64,000 bases of DNA from Scilla litardierei. Lineage: Eukaryota > Streptophyta > Magnoliopsida > Asparagales > Asparagaceae. Below the pieces are notes generated by a model, which saw only the letters and a program-made list of their open reading frames with translations, made no database searches and was not told the DNA's origin. Below are positions 33,690-44,870 of this stretch, one piece after another; position 1 is the stretch's first letter, and every line of letters begins with the position of its first letter. The stretch covers positions 273,203,655 to 273,267,654 of the forward strand of contig CM061141.1 in assembly GCA_030789695.1 (NCBI GenBank), given 5' to 3'. The position numbers and the translations under genes were made by a program.

Positions 33690-35190
33690 TCACAAATGAA
33701 TCTTCTTTAAGAGGTTTTTGAAGATGTCGGCAATTTGTTTTTGGGTTTCAATGTACTCTAAGATGATGTCCTTCTTAGCTACATGATCATTTATAAAATG
33801 GTGTCTCATGTCTATGTGTTTGGTATGGGAGTGGTGTACCAGATTCTTGGAAAGACATATGGCACTTTGGTTATCAACCATGATCTGGCAAGTATCACAG
33901 TTGACACCATAGTCCATAAGAGTGTGTCTCATCCAAAGAACTTGTGCACATGCAAGACCCACGACAATATATTCCGCTTCAGTCGTGGACAATGACACCG
34001 AAGTCTGTTTCTTAGAAACTAAGAAACTAAGGAATTTCCTAGAAAACGGCAAGTGCCACTAGTACTTTTCATGTCGGACTTGCATCCGGCAAAGTCGGCA
34101 TCACTATATGAGATTAACTCATATGTGTTAGATTTAGGGTAAAGTAACCCATAATCTAGAGACTGATTGAGATAAGGAATATTCGTTTAACCGCAATCAA
34201 GTGTGACTCCTTAGGTCTAGCTTGATATCTAGCACACAAGCATACAGAAAACATGACATCGGGCCTACTAGCGGTTAAGTAAAGTAAGCTACCGATCATA
34301 CCTCGATATAGACGAACGTCTACATCTTTTCCGCTTTCATCCTTGTGTAGATGGGTAGTAGTACTCATGGGAGTCCTTTTGCTTGATGACGATTCCATCC
34401 CGAATCACTTTATAAGCTCCCCTGTGTACTTTGTCTGATGTATGAAGGTGCCATTCTCCATTTGTCAAATTTGCAGTCCAAGGAAATAAGTGAGCTCTCC
34501 CATGTGGCTCATCTCGAACTCATCCTTCATTGACTTAGAAAATTCTTGACAAAGATTAAAGTTAGTAGAACCAAAATTTATATCGTCTACATAAACTTGA
34601 ATCAAGAGAATGTCATTTTCATAATCTTTAATGAAGAGTGTAGAATCAACTTCTCCCGTTTTAAAATCTAAATTCAAAAGAAAGGTCTTAAGTCGATCAT
34701 ACCAAGCTCTAGGAGCTTGTCTCAACCCATACAACGCTGTCTTAAGTTTGAAAACATAGTTTGGAAATTTTTCATGAATAAAACCGGGAGGTTGAGAAAC
34801 ATATACTTCTTCATTGACAATCCCATTTAAAATGCACTTTTAACATCCATTTGAAATAGTTTAAAATTCTTATGTGATGCAAAAGATAAAAGCAACCTAA
34901 TTGCTTCTAATCTAGCTACAGGGGCAAAAGATTCTTCGAAATCAATACCTTCCTCTTGCCGGTAGCCTTGAGCTACTAACCTTGCTTTGTTCCTTGTGAT
35001 TACCTCGTTCTTATCAGTCTTGTTCTTGAAGATCCATTTGGTCCAATGACTTGGTGACCACTTGGAAGAGGAACGAGTTCCCAAACTTCATTTCTCTCAA
35101 ATTGCATTAGTTCTTCTTCCATCGCCACTATCCAAGAGCTATCTTCACAAGCTTCTTGTATGTTCTTTGGCTCAATGGTAGAGACAAATG
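33690..35190 (-). pseudogene. Sire-A reverse transcriptase and RNase H
   Basis: In order on the minus strand: [88 protein letters not shown], catalytic QVYVDDINFG (YVDD intact), MSHMGELTYFLGLQI, TTHLHKDESG, GMIGSLLYLTASRPD, STTEAEY, DNQSAICLSKN, TKHIDMRHHF and KKDIILEYIETQKQIADIF. One T is missing just after VKSAF, a -1 frameshift giving TAA. Sire-D has the identical lesion. Further frameshifts lie near 34740-34760, 34400-34465 and 34050-34155. The TKPL motif near the end reads KNLL. Confidence 0.9.
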
Positions 35191-36079
35191 CGCAATGAGA
35201 GAATTCTTCAATCCTTGACCTCGTTCGAACACCCACCCCAATATCTCCAAGAATTTGGTTATGTGGATGATTGCGAACGGTCGGATAAGCTTTGGGTATT
35301 CCTGCATCACTAGGAACATCTTCAACAATTTCGTTAGTAGTGTTAGTATCAATAATCGAATCATTAATCTTAACGTTACTAAGAGGATCACACAAAACAT
35401 CTACACTATCATCATCAACACTAGGAAAATCAAAATCTTCATTAAATGAAACGTGTAGTGATTCCTCAATCGTTGAAGACGTTTTATTGTATATCCGGTA
35501 GGCTTTGCTACGTGTGGAGTATCCAACAAAAATTCCTTCATCGGATCTTGGCTTAAATTTATCTAGATTACCGAAAGTGTTCTTGATAAAACATTTTGAA
35601 CCAAAAATACGAAAATATTTTACTTGAGGCTTTTTGTCATAAAACAACTCAAAACAAGTTTTGTTCGTTCGGGGTCTCACTAGGATCCTATTGAGCACAT
35701 AACATGCTGTGTGCACCACCTCTGCCCAAAATTGTAGTCCTAGATGACTATCATGGAGCATAGTGCGTGCACACTCAATAAGAGTCCTATTCTTTCTCTC
35801 TACAACACCATTTTGTGGTGGTGCCCGAGGGAAGGAAAAATTATGAGTTATCCCGGTGTCATCACAAAACTTAGTAAAAGATTTATTCTCAAATTCTCTT
35901 CTATGATCACTACGGATAGTGATAATGGTGGATCCTAAGAGATTCTGAATCTTCTTTGCAAATTTGGTAAACTCTTCATAAGCTTCATTCTTATTAGTTA
36001 AGAATGAAACACAAGTAAATCTAGAAAAGTCGTCAACGACAACTAATCCATAATGAGCATTACCTAACAAGAAGTACAT
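35191..36079 (-). pseudogene. Sire-A integrase core, N-terminus deleted
   Basis: The core is recognisable: NAHYGLVVVDDFSRFTCVSF, IRSDHRREFENKSF, FPRAPPQNGVVERKNRTL (catalytic Glu present), FWAEVVHTACYVLNRIL and the C-terminal FVGYSTRSKAYRIYNKTSSTIEES. Compared with Sire-D, the zinc-binding domain and the first catalytic Asp (HLDLFGP) are missing, because protease sequence joins directly to NAHYG near 36065-36080. The second acid site has Arg-Arg for Gly-Gly. Integrase must be inactive. Confidence 0.88.
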
Positions 36080-36355
36080 TAGTAATTAAGGGTTTGAAGG
36101 ATTACAAACGATACCTACTCCAATTATGGTTCCCTTTTGATTACCTCCAAAAGTGACCGTTGCACCATCCTTGATGCTAATCACTTAGGAGAGAAATGAG
36201 GGATCTCCCGTCATATGTTTAGAGCAACCACTATCGAGAATCCATCCTTTTCCTTTAGAGCTAATATGACTTTTATTGATCTTCTTCTTTCTCTTGGGTA
36301 CCTATATAATATACCATAAGCTCATGGTACCTAATGTTTGTTGGGTCCAAGGGGA
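36080..36355 (-). pseudogene. Sire-A protease
   Basis: The catalytic motif WILDSGCSKHMTGD is intact at 36207-36245. It is followed by a premature stop and by TVTFGGNQKGTIIGVG, the usual second half. It ends by fusing to integrase core at the deletion. Confidence 0.8.
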
Positions 36356-38684
36356 TTAGTCCTTTGGAAGCCAAGTCCAAGTGGACTTCCGCTTCCCAAC
36401 ATAATTACTATTCCTAATCACGTCATGAAAATAGGAATTAACATAGGCATTCATATCATTTAGGCCAGTGTTCTTAGGACCCCAAATGGTGTAAGTTTTG
36501 GGAGTCCTTTTCCTAGTTGCATGCATATTTGTTAAATTTCTATGTGGTGCATGCTTCTTAGGAACATGGTTTCTAGCATAAACATGAGGTGGTGGATATG
36601 CATATGACATACGAGAGTGATATGTATGCTTGGGAACATGCATGTTGTATGAAGCATATGGGTTATGTATGACATGCGGAGGATGTGCATACATGTAGGT
36701 ATGATCCGTATGTGCATACGGGTGTATAGGAGCACGTACATGAGTATTTCTTATGTGTGGATTTATACGTATCCGTGGGTATGGAGCATAAAAAGTGTTA
36801 TGATTATCCACTTGTGAAGTAGGAGGTTTCCTACGTGCAGGAGTGTTAGTGTACATGTAAGCATGGCATTGCTTTTGGTTTCCACCTTTAGTGGGTTTCT
36901 TGCCAAAAGAAAGAGAAGGTGAAGTGGTGACTTTCTTAGTAGGTATGCTACCTATAGTGTCTTTGACACCACTTGTGAATGCACCGGAGGATGGCCTCAC
37001 AAAGTCTATAGTGACACCACTATAGGAGGTGCGAGCATTGGATGCATTCGCATTCACAAACCCAAGACCAACACGATGTGGGGCCGAAAATTGGTTTGCA
37101 AGCAAATCATCCAATTGTCCTTTTCCCTTATTGAATCTCACAATACGGGAGGACATGAGCTCATATTTCTCCTTTAGAGAAGAAATGTTTGTATCCAAGG
37201 TGGACACCCGTGCTTTGAGCTCGTGCACTTGGGTTTTAAGAGAATCATTCTCTAAACCCAATTGTGTGTGACGTGTGACTAGATCACTATTATCGGTTGG
37301 ATGTGTTTGATCTAGTTGAGATTTGAGGTTATTCACCTTATCTCTCAAGGTGACATTTTGAGAAGCTAAGTTTGCTTTCTCAAGCGTTAAAGTATCAACA
37401 ATGGTGTCATTGTTGATAATACATGGAATGGATGACTTGCTAACATTTGATTTCTTTAAGCTAGTATATTTAAGCATTAAAGATTGGTATTTAGCAAATA
37501 ATTCTTCATTACCAATACGAAGTTCATCCATTGTTACCTCGGTATCATCCGTGTCGGAATCACTCTCATCGGAGAGTGGATCCTCTCGTGCCATGAAACA
37601 CATGTGGGTGCTATCACCCTTTTCATCATCGGAATCACTTGATGATTCTTCACTTGAGTCATCGAATGTACATACGAGTCCTTTCTTCTTGTCTCTCTTG
37701 TTCTTGTCGGACTTGTGGTACTTCGGAGCTTTCCACTTCTCTTTGTTCTTTAGCATTGGGCAATCCCTCTTGATGTGCCCTGGCTTATTACACTTAAAGC
37801 AAAGAGAGGAAGTAGCATTAGTAAACTCAAAACGTTTGTTGGAGGGAAATTTACCTTTGCGAAAGAAGCGTTGGAACTTCTTCGCCATTTGGGCCATTTC
37901 ACCCAAATCCATCTCATCTTCCGAATCTTCGCTATAGGAGGATGATGAATTGGCGTTGAATGCCAAAGCCTTCTTCTTGGCCTCCAAAGGATTTATCATA
38001 GCTCGAATCTTTAATCGGTTCTCTCGTCTTACCTCATAAGACATGAGAGTCCCGATAAGATTTACAACTGTGTAATTCTTCAAATCATTGACCTCCTCGA
38101 TGGCGATCGCTCTCCTTTCCCATTTGGAGGTCATTCCCATGATGATCTTCCTTACCATGTCAGGTTGGTGTATTTTTGGCCAAGGGCTTCCAATTCATTC
38201 GTGATGTCGGTAAAGCGTCTGTACATCGATGTAATGCTCTCATTTTCCTGCATATGAAACAAATCGAAGTTTTGCACAACATATAACTTTAAAAATTTAT
38301 CTTGTTCGTTCCCTCATGGGTAACGATGAGATGGTTCCAAATTTGATATGCACTCTTACATGTGTATATCTTGTTGAACTCATTCGGATCCAACGCACAA
38401 TGAAGAGCGTTCATCGCTTTTGCGTTGTTGATTTCGACGAATTTCTCGGAAGACGTCCATTTCTCGAAATTCTCTTCGGTGGGCTCGACGTACTCCTTGT
38501 GGAGGGTTATCCAAAGTGAAGCACTCCTAAGGAACGTCTCCATCCTACACTTCGAATAGCTAAAGTTAGTGCCATTGAAACGTGGAGGACGTACCGTAGA
38601 TTGGCCTTCGAAAAGTGTGGACGCTCCATCACGATCGTGATTGTTGTACGAAGTCGACGGAGGAACGTTGTTGTTGGATGCCAT
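36356..38684 (-). pseudogene. Sire-A gag
   Basis: Begins MASNNNVPPSTSYNNHDRDG just after the primer site. The N-terminal part (PPRFNGTNFSYSKCRMETFLRSA, CALDPNEFNKIYTCKSAYQIWNHL) is followed by frameshifts between 38160 and 38290. A 600-codon frame then carries the zinc knuckle CFKCNKPGHIKRDC near residue 119, an acidic Ser/Asp stretch (DDSSEESSSDSDDEKGD), a coiled-coil region (residues about 205-345) and a long His/Tyr/Pro-rich tail to WLPKD. Coiled-coil gag extensions are known in Sireviruses, where they bind dynein-light-chain-like proteins. Confidence 0.88.
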
Positions 38685-38698
38685 AGCTAAAACCTTGC

Positions 38699-38710
38699 GC
38701 TTTGATACCA
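38699..38710 (-). other. Sire-A primer-binding site
   Basis: TGGTATCAAAGC on the minus strand, one base from the initiator-Met site TGGTATCAGAGC, two bases after the 5' LTR end. Confidence 0.85.
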
Positions 38711-38712
38711 AT

Positions 38713-40526
38713 TGTAAGGATCATGTCTATGGAGAAAACACTAGAAGGGGGGTTGAATAGTGTTTAAGCAATTTAAAACGATAGTTACACCAAATTAAAT
38801 GCTAACCAACAATATAGTGCGGAATTAGAATTAAACCCAAATAAGAAACAAATGCAAACACAATTATGTTTCTAGAATTCGGATTGCCCAAGTCACTTCC
38901 CGACTTGTTCCCGGTAATCCTACGTCCCTTCCACCCGGATACCTCCGGATACTCAAGGTAGAACCCTAACATGAGGTTTCCTTAAAACCTACTTGTAGCA
39001 ACTCTACAAGTGAAATCGAATATAATCGATGTCCTTGACTCCCACAACTTGGGAGCAAGCAAACCGCTCTCACAACCTGAGAGCAAATTCAATTTACGAA
39101 AGTAATGAAATATGAAAGCAACACTTACAATCACATATGCCTTGAAGTAGAACTTGAAGGAGAAGTGTGATGTGTGTTGAAGACTCTCTTGGAAGAGAGG
39201 AGAAAGCCCTTTCTCTTGACTGCACCAAATACCTAGAGGATCACTCTTTGGTTCTAGGTTGGAGAGCAAGAGATCAAAGATTGGAATTCTTAGGGCTTTG
39301 GATTTGAGAGCTTTAAACTTTAGAAAAATGAAAGCTTAAGAGATTTTGCAATAGCTTAGGTAACCTTTCAATGGAACTGTAGAAGCCCCATTTATAGGTT
39401 TCTCAAATCCACAAAACAGTTTAGGAAAAACCCTTTTGGAATCCGTGAGAAAATTCTCAACGGATAGAAACTGAACTAGCGACAGTCGACTGTTGAAGAA
39501 ACCACAGTCGACAGTTGCACAGTCAGCAAGGCTAGGTAAGAAATCATAACGGTAACGTACCACGTGGACAGTCGACTGATGAAGCAAAGACAGTAGACTA
39601 TTGAATCAACATGCGACTGTAATTACTTCTATAGGCAACTGGCCGAAAGAATGGTAAGTTGAATAAATCTGGAAATCCTGTAAGATAACAGGACAGACGA
39701 CTGATGAGGATAATACAGTCGACTGTTAATCAGAACAGGCGACTGTAAATCCTTATACAGACGACTGTCAAATACCCTGAGAATTTTCAGAGGGCTGAGT
39801 TAATAAATTGGCTCACAAACAGACGACTGTTACAGCATACACAGTCGACTGATCCAAGGGACAGTCGAATGTATATTCAACATTAGTCGACTGGCCGTAA
39901 AAGTCAGATCAACAAAGTTTGGGCAGTAGGATAGACAATCGACTGATTTACAAAACACAGTCGACTGTCACTAAGACAGGCGCCTGTGAATCGTTCATCA
40001 GTTGCCTGTGTGAAATAAACAGAAAGGCCTAAAACTAGATTGCAAGAGTTTGTGCATAACAGGTGACTGTAGAACAGAACACAGTCGATTGTTTTTGAGA
40101 CAAACGACTGTAAAATATTCAGTAGTCGACTGTTATAAACATCCAAGCACAATCACTAAGAAATGAATTGGGGTCAAAGGACAATTGATCTAATGATGTC
40201 CTAAGACAGAAATGAAGATGTGTGTGAGTGCTCCATCAAAGTTCTACTTCTAAGCTACATACTAGAAGATATAAAAGAAATTTACATTCACGAAATCTCT
40301 CTTCTATCCATCGCATGAGCTTGAAGTCTTCATGGAGCTTCAATCAACATCTACAATCACCCAATCCATTTTCATTTGCCTTCAATGAAATTTTAGAGTC
40401 ATCCATTGCTAGTAGATCTTCATAAATAGCTTTGGTAATGGATTAACTGCAAAATAGGGGATTAGTCATAAGTATTTATGTTTGCTCATCATTAACACCA
40501 AGTAGGGAGAAGTCCAATACTCAACA
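38713..40526 (-). mobile_element. Sire-A 5' LTR
   Basis: Same family and structure as 28520-30312, ending TGATCCTTACA on the minus strand just before the primer site. Differences from the left LTR are scattered single bases and small indels, including a segment (about 39605-39635) missing from the left array. Array at 39482-40134. Confidence 0.93.
39482..40134. repeat. U3 array of CAGTCGACTG palindromes (Sire-A right LTR)
   Basis: Counterpart of 29290-29920. Several motif copies differ by one base between the two LTRs. Confidence 0.9.
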
Positions 40527-40531
40527 AGGAT

Positions 40532-41200
40532 GAGCTCAGACAGCGTTTTGAGCAGTTGACTCAGGGCAGGCGGAGTGTGGATGAGTATGACGCCGAGTTT
40601 TCTTTACTGAGCGAGTTTGCCCCGAAGCTTGTTGCGACTGATGCCACCCGAGCTCGACGCTTTCGTATGGGCTAGATCCGGAGTATAGAGGGGCGATGTC
40701 TACACAGAAACTGGCCACACAGGAGGATGTGCTTGAGGCAGCAAGATTATATGAGATTCATTTACGGAGCATAGGGAAAATGCCTACAGGCGACAGACGA
40801 CCCTCAGGGTCACAAAAGGCATTATCTCGGCCATTGCAGACGGCCCAGTTCAAGAGGCCAGGAGCCCCTGCGATGACACAGAGACGTCTGACATGTCAAT
40901 TCTGTGGCAAGCCTGGTCATGAGTAGAAGGAGTGCAGGACTTGGGCTAGACAGTGCTTTGCTTGTGGTGGCCGAGGACACATTAGCAGGTTCTGCCCGTA
41001 GCAGGGTGCCTACCCGGCCCCAGTAGCACCTGTGACTTCTAGACCGATGCAGCAGCGAGCTCTTCCATCTGGTCTGTAGCGGCTTTCCCTTCCAGCACCA
41101 GCTGGACCAGGCACACCAGCTCCTAGAGGACCTTCCTTGCCTCCTCAGGCTTTCACGATGACAGCAGTAAAGGCATAAAACTCAGGCCAGGTTATCACTG
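40532..41200 (+). pseudogene. Tek-2 gag, part 2, with two zinc knuckles
   Basis: Continues gag after Sire-A with RRSVDEYDAEFSLLSEFAP and, after a frameshift near 40670-40700, LATQEDVLEAARLYE. Two CCHC knuckles follow: CQFCGKPGHE-stop-KEC (TAG at 40923 where CAG is expected) and CFACGGRGHISRFC. A Pro-rich linker and QAFTMTAVKA lead to the splice donor. Further TAG/TAA codons near 40999, 41075 and 41175 all sit where Gln is likely. Confidence 0.85.
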
Positions 41201-41290
41201 GTATGGTTCTAGCCCTATCTTTACTTTACATTATATCACTTATTGCTTAGTTATGATAGACGTTGGTTTGATTCCCCTGTTGGCTTTTAG
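41201..41290 (+). other. Intron between gag and protease of Tek-2 (90 nt)
   Basis: Donor ACTG|GTATGG, acceptor GTTGGCTTTTAG|GT. Unspliced reading gives a short hydrophobic Gag tail (MVLALSLLYIISLIA) and a stop at the TAG inside the intron. Spliced reading joins G|GT as glycine into the frame reaching ALFDSGASH. Codon, phase and neighbouring residues correspond to the Tek-1 intron. Confidence 0.65.
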
Positions 41291-43075
41291 GTATGGTCAA
41301 AGTAGCATCTTTTTCTGCCTTAGCACTCTTTGATTCCGGGGCTTCACACTGTTTTCGGTCCCGACAATTTGTGGACAAAAATGCAATACCAGTTGACTCC
41401 TTCGCTGTTAGTTGGAATATTCATACATGGGATGGTGTGATTAGAAGTACTTCAGGGTTTCGTTGTTGTCCAGTGGAAATTTGTGGTCGGGAATTATATG
41501 CTGACTTCCTTGTGATTGAGATGCCTACCTTTGAAGCTGTGTTTGGGATGGACTGGCTAGCGATGTTTTGTGCCACTATTGATTGCAAATTAAGGAGGGT
41601 AGTCGTCCAGATTCCCGATCATCCAGAGTTTGAGTTCAGAAGTGATAGTTGCACATTAGAACCTGTAAGATTCAGAGCAACACCGGTGGAAGCAGAAGTG
41701 TTGGCAATGGCCATAGAGGCAAAGCCAATCTTACCCAGGGTGGTGCGAGACTTTCCTGATGTCTTTCCTGATGACATTTATGGACTTCCTCCTGATCGAT
41801 TATTGGAGTTCACCATTGATTTGATACCAGGCACGCAACCCATTGCGAAGGATCCTTATCGGATGGCACCACCTGAGTTGGCCGAGCTTCGTAATCAGTT
41901 AAAGGACTTATCAGAGAGAGGGTTGATACAGCCAAGCGTGTCACCTTAGGGAGCACTAGTGCTTTTGGTGAGTAAGAAAGATGGATCCCGAAGGATGTGT
42001 ATTGATTACAGGGAGTTGAACAAGGTGACAATAAAGGACAAGTACCCACTTCCTCGCATTGATGACCTCTTTGATCAGCTTGGTGGGTCTCGAGTCTACT
42101 CAAAGTTGGACTTACGGATCGTTTATCACCAGATTAAGGTTCGGTGGTCTGATGTTCCAAAGACAGCTTTTCGAACTCGTTATGGACATTATGAGTTCCT
42201 GGTGATGCCCTTCGGTGTTACTAATGCTCCAGCTACCTTCATGAGGTTAATGAATCAGGTGTTCTTTGACTATTTGGACAAGTTCGTGGTAGTCTTTATT
42301 GATGACATCCTGATATATTCCAAGGATGAGGAAGAACATGCAGAACATCTGAGGATTGTTCTAGAGACCTTGAGGCATCATCAGTTATATGCCAAATATA
42401 GTAAGTGCCAGTTTTGGTTGTCTAAAGTGGCTTTTCTGGGACACATAGTTTCAGGAGATGGTATATCAGTTGATCCAGAAAAGGTGGCTGCAGTGGAGAA
42501 ATGGCATGTTCCTAGATCGGTTTCAGAGATTCGGAGTTTCTTGGGATTGGCTGGCTATTACAGGAAGTTCATCAAGGATTTTTCCAAGATTGCTGCACCA
42601 CTTACTCATCTAACTAAGAAGGATGTTGCTTATGTCTAGTCTGAGGAGTGTCATCATGCATTTGAGGAATTGAAGAGAATGTTGATTACTGCACCAGTTT
42701 TGATGATCCCAGACCGTTCTGGAGGGTTCGAGATTTTCTGTGATGCCTTTGGTAAAGGGCTTGGATGTGTCCTACACCAGCATGGACGTGTGGTAGCTTA
42801 TGCCTCTAGACTTCTGAAGGTGCATGAGCTAAACTACCCTACCCATGATTTGGAGCTGGCAGCTGTGATCTTTGCCCTAAAGCTGTGGAGACACTTTTTG
42901 CTAGGTGAGCATGTCAAGGTGTACACCGACCATAAGAGTTTGAAGTATGTATTCACCCAGAAGGAGCTCAACATGAGACAGCGTCGGTGGCTTGAGCTAA
43001 TGGCAGAATATGATCTTGATCTTTAGTATCACCCTGGAAAGGTGAACGTGGTACCTGACGCACTCAGTAGATATC
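41291..43075 (+). pseudogene. Tek-2 protease, reverse transcriptase and RNase H
   Basis: Protease: ALFDSGASHCFRSRQF, then [89 protein letters not shown] and catalytic [12 protein letters not shown] (IDD present), then [17 protein letters not shown]. RNase [48 protein letters not shown] and [13 protein letters not shown]. Three in-frame TAG codons (41947, 42637, 43024) fall where Trp, Trp and Gln are conserved. Apart from these the frame is continuous for nearly 1.8 kb. Confidence 0.92.
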
Positions 43076-44480
43076 TAGCTGTGATGATGTTGACCTCTCA
43101 GCCCCAGCTCCAGTGGGCCCTGCGACAGATGGAGATAGAGGTCGTTCTTCTGGGCATCAAAGCAACCATGTTGAACTTGCAGGTTCAGTCCGATCTGGTG
43201 GACCGGATCAAGGCCGCACAGTCTGGAGATGAAAAGCTAAGGAGGATTCGAGAGCAGGGAGAGGCCTGACTTCTGACTGACTTTTGCATTCATGAAGATG
43301 GCTCTCTTAGATTCGGAACTCGGCTATGTGTGCCAGCTGGTGATATACGAGAGGAATTGCTTAAAGAGGCCCATAACTCCACCTATTCCATTCATCCAGG
43401 TGGGACAAAGATGTACCGCAACCTGTGACAACATTATTGGTGGCATGGGATGAAGCACAGTATAGCCAGAAGTGTGGCCTCGTGCTTGGTCTGTCAGCAG
43501 GTGAAGGCCGAACACCAAAGAGTTGCAGGTCTGTTGCAGCGTCTCTCCATACCTGAATGGAAATAGCAACATGTGACGATGGATTTTGTGACTGAGCTAC
43601 CCCGCACACCCAAGGGAAATGACGCAATTTGGGTAGTCGTTGATCGCTTAACCAAATCTGCACATTTCATTCCCTTTCGGGTTGAACAGTCTACCGATCA
43701 TTTGGCTCGAAAATACATGGAAGTAAAACCCCTTCGTCACCCTTACATTTTCTATAGTTGGTAGTGTGAGGTGTTTAACATAATATTATTTGCAGGAGAT
43801 CGTGAGGCTTCACGGATTTCCTGTTTGCATAATCTCTGATCGGGACACCAGATTCACCTCACATTTTTTGGAGAAGTTTGCAGTCGAGTTTGGGGACTCA
43901 CCTCAAGTTTAGTACCGCATATCATCCTCAGACAGATGGGCAGTCTGAGCGAGTTATTCAGATTCTCGAGGACATGTTGAGAGCTTGCATGCTGGACTTT
44001 AAAGGATCCTGGGAAGATCACTTGCACTTGGTGGAGTTTGCTTACAACAATAGTTTTCAGGCAAGCATTGGAATGGCACCATTTTCTGCTCTGTATGAGA
44101 GGAAGTGCAGATCGCCTCTAAGCTGGGACAATGTTGGGGACTGTGAAGTCTTAGGACCCAATTTGGTGGTGGAAGCGATTGATGTGGTTCGAATAGTCAA
44201 GGAGAATCTTCGTATCGCTTAGGATCGCTATAAGCATTGGGCAGATACAAAGAGGCGTCCATTGGAATTTCAATCAGGCGATTTCGTGTTCTTGAAGATC
44301 TCCCCGACACGTGGCACGATTCGTTTTGGCAGACGAGGGAAGTTGAGCCCAAGATTCATTGGTCCATTCGAGATCTTGGCTCGTGTTGGTGAGGTTGCCT
44401 ATCGCATTGCCTTACCTCCATCCCTTGAAGGCGTCCATGATGTGTTCCATGTATCCCAGCTTCAAAAATATGTAGGAGAC
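43076..44480 (+). pseudogene. Tek-2 integrase
   Basis: The zinc domain HPGGTKMYRN to CLVCQQVKAEH is followed by the core: VTMDFVTELPRT (first Asp), WVVVDRLTKSAHFIP, then, after the proposed intron, IVRLHGFPVCIISDRDTRFTSHF (second Asp), a one-base insertion in a T run at 43864-43869, and FSTAYHPQTDGQSERVIQ (Glu). GPF and VAYRIALPP are the usual C-terminal signatures. Stops at 43267, about 43426, about 43564 and 44220 are all one transition from an expected Arg, Arg, Trp or Gln codon. Confidence 0.9.
43723..43795 (+). other. Intron in Tek-2 integrase (73 nt)
   Basis: After KYME the sequence reads GTAAAACC... and ends TATTTGCAG before GAG ATC GTG AGG. Removing exactly this GT-AG segment restores the family-typical join between KYME and EIVRLHGFP. 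A TTTAAC branch-site-like motif lies about 20 nt before the AG. Unspliced reading stops after IFYSW. Confidence 0.65.
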
Positions 44481-44693
44481 CATAGTCACCTCATGGACTT
44501 TTCAGAGATTCAAGTGTGCCCTGACCTGACTTATGAACATCAACCAGTGGCCATCCTAGATCAGAGAAAAAAGATACTAAAGAAGAAGGCCATTAATTTA
44601 GTAATGGTCATGTGGCAGCAGGAATCTTCCGGTGAATCAACCTGGGAGCGTGAGGACGAGATGAAAGACAAATACCCTCACCTGTTTATGTAA
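44481..44693 (+). CDS. Tek-2 chromodomain-like C-terminus
   Basis: The frame continues from integrase: YEHQPVAILDQRKKILKKKAI, VMVMWQQESSGESTWERED and DKYPHLFM-stop. This matches the layout of Tekay/Del chromodomains, including W-x-x and E-x-T-W-E. The first aromatic-cage position is not clearly aromatic, as is common in this group. It is thought to steer integration to heterochromatin. Confidence 0.8.
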   Translation, partial: HSHLMDFSEIQVCPDLTYEHQPVAILDQRKKILKKKAINLVMVMWQQESSGESTWEREDEMKDKYPHLFM

Positions 44694-44870
44694 GTATCTT
44701 ATCCATGTATCAACGTCTCTTTTTTAATCTTGAGTGTAAAGATTTTGTAGAGACAGTGGTATAGGGTAAAATGTAGAGTGGCCATGGGAATTAGAAGTAT
44801 TTTCTTCTTAGAGTAGAACCCTTGGGCTTCCAAAATTTCGAGGACGAACTTTCGTTTAAGGAGGGTAGGA
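44694..44870 (+). other. Tek-2 3' UTR and polypurine tract
   Basis: A short non-coding stretch ending TTTCGAGGACGAACTTTCG and the purine run AAGGAGGGTAGGA directly before the 3' LTR, the usual Tekay 3' end. Confidence 0.85.

Larger units (their letters stand above)
28520..40526 (-). mobile_element. Sire-A, Sirevirus-type Copia element, 12 kb
   Basis: Two LTRs of 1.79 and 1.81 kb, an initiator-Met-like primer site, a polypurine tract and the minus-strand order gag, protease, integrase, RT, RNase H, env-like ORF. Flanks are aagat (28515-28519) and aggat (40527-40531), a TSD with one mismatch. It sits inside Tek-2 gag. Coding regions have frameshifts, and a deletion removes the integrase N-terminus. 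Confidence 0.93.
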
